From assembly GCA_021325655.1 (NCBI GenBank), contig JAJPGT010000096.1, positions 156,732-220,731 of the forward strand: a stretch of 64,000 nt of DNA, in the 5' to 3' direction. Made by a program: the position numbers and the translations under genes. The stretch comes from Pseudomonadota bacterium (GTDB lineage Bacteria > Chloroflexota > UBA6077 > JAJPGT01). The first letter of the stretch is position 1. Each line of letters starts with the position of its first letter. This document shows, piece after piece, positions 62,301-64,000 of this stretch. Under the pieces are notes generated by a model. That model did no database searches and had not been told where the DNA came from. It was given only the letters and a program-made list of their open reading frames with translations.

Positions 62301-62661
62301 CGACCCGCACCGGTTGGAGCAGGTATTCACAAACCTGCTCATGAATGCGATCCAGTATGCCCCGGGCACCGAGCGCATCGACGTCCGGCTTCGGCGTGTC
62401 AACGGCCAGGCGGAGGTCGAGGTGCAGGACTACGGGGTAGGGATTCCGCCCGAGGAGATGCCGCGCCTCTTCTCGCGCTTCTACCAGGGGCGCCAGGCAG
62501 GCCCGGGTAGCACCGCGGGGCTGGGGCTGGGGCTGTACATTAGCCGCGAGATCGTGCGCGCGCATAGCGGCGACATCGGCGTTCGCTCCGAGGTTGGCAA
62601 GGGAGCCACGTTTACTGTCTGGCTACCGCTCGCCGAGCAAGCCTCACCGCCGGCAACGTGA
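59314..62661 (+). CDS. CheB-CheR-PAS-histidine kinase hybrid
   Basis: 1115 residues from GTG 59314, chosen because GAGGGG lies 7 nt upstream. CheB methylesterase core: Ser18 in IGASAGG, His45 in AQHLDP, Asp136 in TGSDGAAG. CheR methyltransferase: SAGCATGEEAYSLAI near 305 and ILCRNVLIYF. A long coiled coil (LNEEVQASNEELETLNEELH) follows a PAS domain; a second PAS domain (DAVLVVDAAGTPVLTNAAYD) precedes the histidine kinase with H-box His893 (AASHELRTPL), N-box FTNLLMNAIQYAPG, and G boxes DYGVGIPPE and GLGLGLYISR. No receiver domain is present. A single polypeptide for sensory adaptation and signalling; no chemoreceptor is in the window. Confidence 0.93.
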   Translation: MAEEQSFREPQLVVIGASAGGIQALSTLLAALPADFPAPIVIAQHLDPKRPSHLAEILTRHSRLPVRIVTAVEDLAPGVVYVVPANRDVEVTDRQVRVREATEGGPVPSVDLLLTSAAKAYGERLIAVILTGTGSDGAAGAREVKEAGGTVVVQNPETASFPGMPQSLPSTVVDVVANLEAIGPLLNDLVTGAYLPTRPSDERVLENFLARLRERSGIDFSTYRRPTILRRLQRRIAATGVNTLREYIRYTEQHPEEYQRLASSFLIKVTEFFRDPELFDYLRTRALPEIIQRARGHGNTLRFWSAGCATGEEAYSLAILLADVLGDELEQFHIRIFATDLDMEAITFARRGIYLPAALAGVPAEIVERYFTPADHAYEVKKFIRSLVIFGQHDLGQRAPFPHIDLILCRNVLIYFTTELQKRALESFAFALREGGLLVLGKAETTSPLTEYFMLEDARLKVYRRYGKPVLLPSAPLWEAVPAPRSALRLVPRSIQASSPGSPPMPALGSTPRLPLAGEKAERLFYSLPVGIVVVDRRYDIQSINSAARRLLGINQPAVGDDFLHLAQSLPQRPLRAAIDAALRGEETTLEEVEVEQLAHEEPRFLQIRCSPYKLGSGPEPVDSVLLLVSDVTSTRLRLHTLEQQQAALQRELEALRARTQQEIERLTARIQTLTEHNQQLLDANQELIAVNEELTAARDAFLLGQEEAQAAIEEVETLNEEVQASNEELETLNEELHATIEELNTTNADLEARSSELQELASRLEAERARLTTILASMGDAVLVVDAAGTPVLTNAAYDRLFAGDLAQRPLEDEQGRPLPPEQTPQQRAARGEAFDMQFTIPIGAEGERRWFEANGRPIQHGEEAQGVVVIREITERSLRRLQDEFMAAASHELRTPLTALRGRLELLVRRLQGKEAEAEALRQAMQALSAADRLAKLANALLDVSRLRTGKFHLQHERVDLAALLAQVIEQTQPLALGQRIELDQPGGPVVVDGDPHRLEQVFTNLLMNAIQYAPGTERIDVRLRRVNGQAEVEVQDYGVGIPPEEMPRLFSRFYQGRQAGPGSTAGLGLGLYISREIVRAHSGDIGVRSEVGKGATFTVWLPLAEQASPPAT

Positions 62662-62693
62662 GCGAGGGACGGCGGCGCTCCCGTGCCCGGGGC

Positions 62694-63704
62694 TCACTCT
62701 GGCTGCGTACTCTGGGCTCGGACGGCTGCCATCAGCACCTGGTGAATAACGTCTGCCTGCTGCTCGGCCTGCTCGGCCTGCTCCCGGAAGTGTGCCGCCC
62801 GCCCTGGATCCCGGTCCGCGACCTGCGCCGAGAGCCGGCGCATCAGCGCCGCCCGCTCCTGCAGCGCATTGACCGCCGCCCAGACCGCGGCTTCCACCGC
62901 CTCGGCCTGCTCAAAGAGCAGCGTGTCGACCGAGAAGGCGTGGTCGACCCGGCAGACGTAGCGAAGCTGCTCGCCGTCATGCACCTCCCAGAGCGAGCCG
63001 TGGCACTCGGGGCAGGTCAGCCCCGAGGCACGGCCCGAACGCTTCTGGTCCTGAGAAGTAGATCCCGGTTCGCTCAGCTCGCCAGTCCTGGTCTGCTCGT
63101 TCTCCTCCGCCAAGAGTTTCCCTCCATTGCTGGATAGGGGCGCATGGACGAGCGTTGCGAGGAGCGGTCCCAGCTCCGCCGCTGGCCGGCAATAGTCGAT
63201 CGGGACGCGTTCGCACGCACTGAGCGGGATGCTGGGCACCAGGGCGTCGGCGGGGTCCTGGATCACCGCCAACCCGCCACGGCGTTTGATCGCCGCCAGT
63301 CCGGCCACGCCGTCGTCCAACGCGCCGGACAGTAACACCCCGATCACCGCCGGCCCATACGCCCGCGCGGCGCTGTAAAACAGCGGATCGATCGCCGGCC
63401 GCACCCCGTTCACCCGCGGGCCGTAGGTCAAGCGCATCTGGCCCCACTCCAACACCAGGTGCCGATTCGGCGGCGCGACGTACAGCCGCCCCAGCCGAAT
63501 CGGCGCCCGATCGTGCGCATGGCTGACCCGCAGCGGGCTCCGCCGGGCCAGAATCCCTGGCAGGTGGCTGGGGGCATCGACCGGCATGTGCACGACCACG
63601 AAGATCGCGGCCGGTAGCTCAGGAGGGAGCCCACAGGCGATCCGCGTGAGCGCTTCTATGCCGCCCGCGGAGGCGCCCAGGACAATGATCTCATGCCCCG
63701 GCAC
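62694..63704 (-). CDS. Stand-alone CheB-like methylesterase with C-terminal zinc-ribbon-like tail
   Basis: 336 residues from GTG 63704, with GAGGAGGG upstream. Active site: Ser12 in LGASAGG, His39 in VVHMPVDAPSHL, Asp131 in SGALDDGVAG. After residue ~200 comes a Cys/His module (TCPECHGSLWEVHDGEQLRY, then VCRVDHAFS), a rubredoxin-like or zinc-ribbon arrangement found in CheB proteins without receiver domains, and a helical tail (AVWAAVNALQERAALMRRLS). It is convergent with the CheB-CheR-kinase hybrid, 32 nt between stops. Might remove methyl groups from a receptor, or act on other proteins. Confidence 0.87.
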   Translation of the reverse strand: MPGHEIIVLGASAGGIEALTRIACGLPPELPAAIFVVVHMPVDAPSHLPGILARRSPLRVSHAHDRAPIRLGRLYVAPPNRHLVLEWGQMRLTYGPRVNGVRPAIDPLFYSAARAYGPAVIGVLLSGALDDGVAGLAAIKRRGGLAVIQDPADALVPSIPLSACERVPIDYCRPAAELGPLLATLVHAPLSSNGGKLLAEENEQTRTGELSEPGSTSQDQKRSGRASGLTCPECHGSLWEVHDGEQLRYVCRVDHAFSVDTLLFEQAEAVEAAVWAAVNALQERAALMRRLSAQVADRDPGRAAHFREQAEQAEQQADVIHQVLMAAVRAQSTQPE

Positions 63705-63840
63705 GGTCCCTCCTCTATGAGAGAGAAGGGTTCCCCAGCACAAACCGTTCCAGGGCTTCGGTGGGCCGCTCCGACCATACACCAGCATGCCGCCCGTGCT
63801 AGCCGGGCAGCACCGACTTGCTGCCTCCGGCAAGACGCGA

Positions 63841-63999
63841 TCAACTGGTCCGGGTGCTCGGGGGGGCACCTTCTGTCCACCCCCGCAGCGCCGCTTCCGC
63901 CTGCTGGAGTCGCGCCTGCAGGTAGCCCACCCGCTCCGCCAGCTCCGCCACCTGCTGGTGCAGCCGCTCCACCAGCCGCAGCGCCTCCACCGTGCTCAC
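63841..63999 (-). CDS. Coiled-coil protein, C-terminal end only
   Basis: The frame is open to the window edge (minus strand) and ends at TGA 63843-63841. The visible 52 residues are a coiled coil (STVEALRLVERLHQQVAELA, then ERVGYLQARLQQAEAALRG) and a short tail ending STRTS. A leucine heptad pattern is clear. An in-frame GTG is at 63999, so the start could be here or outside the window. Family not identifiable. Confidence 0.5.
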   Translation of the reverse strand: MSTVEALRLVERLHQQVAELAERVGYLQARLQQAEAALRGWTEGAPPSTRTS

Positions 64000-64000
64000 G

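Noticed and set aside
1..64000. CRISPR array, rRNA or prophage
   Set aside because: No regularly spaced direct repeats, no rRNA-like sequence and no phage structural genes were found in the window.

Overview
The window is GC-rich bacterial chromosomal DNA (about 70% G+C by eye) with tightly packed genes, many GTG/TTG starts and frequent 1-26 nt gene overlaps. A System I cytochrome c maturation cluster with a Cys-type CcmE, a fused siroheme decarboxylase, LLM flavin oxidoreductase, Tat and lipoprotein signals, and a LuxR/AAA/TPR regulator together suggest an aerobic Chloroflexota, perhaps Thermomicrobia-like. That placement is inference; no rRNA is present. I see no prophage, intact insertion sequence or CRISPR array.

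Layout. 1-7.9 kb: the end of a PAP2-like membrane protein that has lost its catalytic histidines, a DUF262/DUF1524 (GmrSD-like) protein, a hydantoinase/oxoprolinase pair (hyuB-hyuA) and a membrane-anchored protein. 8-12.8 kb: a 2,4-dienoyl-CoA reductase-like flavoenzyme lacking one Fe-S cysteine, an alpha/beta hydrolase, and a phospholipase C-type phosphoesterase lipoprotein with a late frameshift. 12.8-17.5 kb: a four-gene minus-strand operon with every junction overlapping (glycosyltransferase, sulfatase-fold phosphotransferase-like protein, UPF0104-type membrane protein, methyltransferase), likely for a surface glycolipid. 17.8-25 kb: an amidase lipoprotein, tRNA-Leu(CAG), a primary-type sigma factor split by a one-base deletion behind a near-consensus promoter, a lipoprotein, an M20 dipeptidase and an uncharacterised alpha-helical protein.

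25.1-35.1 kb is the centrepiece: CopD-like protein, ccmE, ccmF, ccmH, a CcmI-like protein whose extracytoplasmic part is an Asp-box beta-propeller, a second membrane protein sharing the CcmI-like cytoplasmic module, ccmA, ccmB, (an antisense methyltransferase), ccmC, a 48-residue ccmD and a DUF420 protein. CcmE has Cys-x3-Phe where heme-binding His/Cys-x3-Tyr is expected, and no ccmG is present. 35.2-38.3 kb: SnoaL-like protein, MFS transporter and a fused AhbA-AhbB siroheme decarboxylase. 38.5-46.4 kb: a peptide-use operon (DUF885 peptidase, M24 peptidase, ABC binding protein, two permeases, RidA, LLM oxidoreductase) without ATPase genes. 46.4-52 kb: an MFS/DUF2182/DUF1326 minus-strand operon, a decayed glycosyltransferase fragment and a LuxR-type ATPase regulator.

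52.6-64 kb: a Tat-exported protein interrupted by an in-frame TGA, a small ABM-like protein, two gene stumps joined back to back (ABC ATPase and SDR), a YsnF/DUF2382 stress protein, a second copy of the phosphoesterase, a DUF72 protein, a CheB-CheR-PAS-histidine kinase hybrid with a 22-bp palindrome upstream, a convergent stand-alone CheB with a zinc-ribbon tail, and the C-terminal end of a coiled-coil protein. Three genes carry apparent one-base deletions, two of them in G or C runs, so sequencing error must be excluded before calling them pseudogenes.
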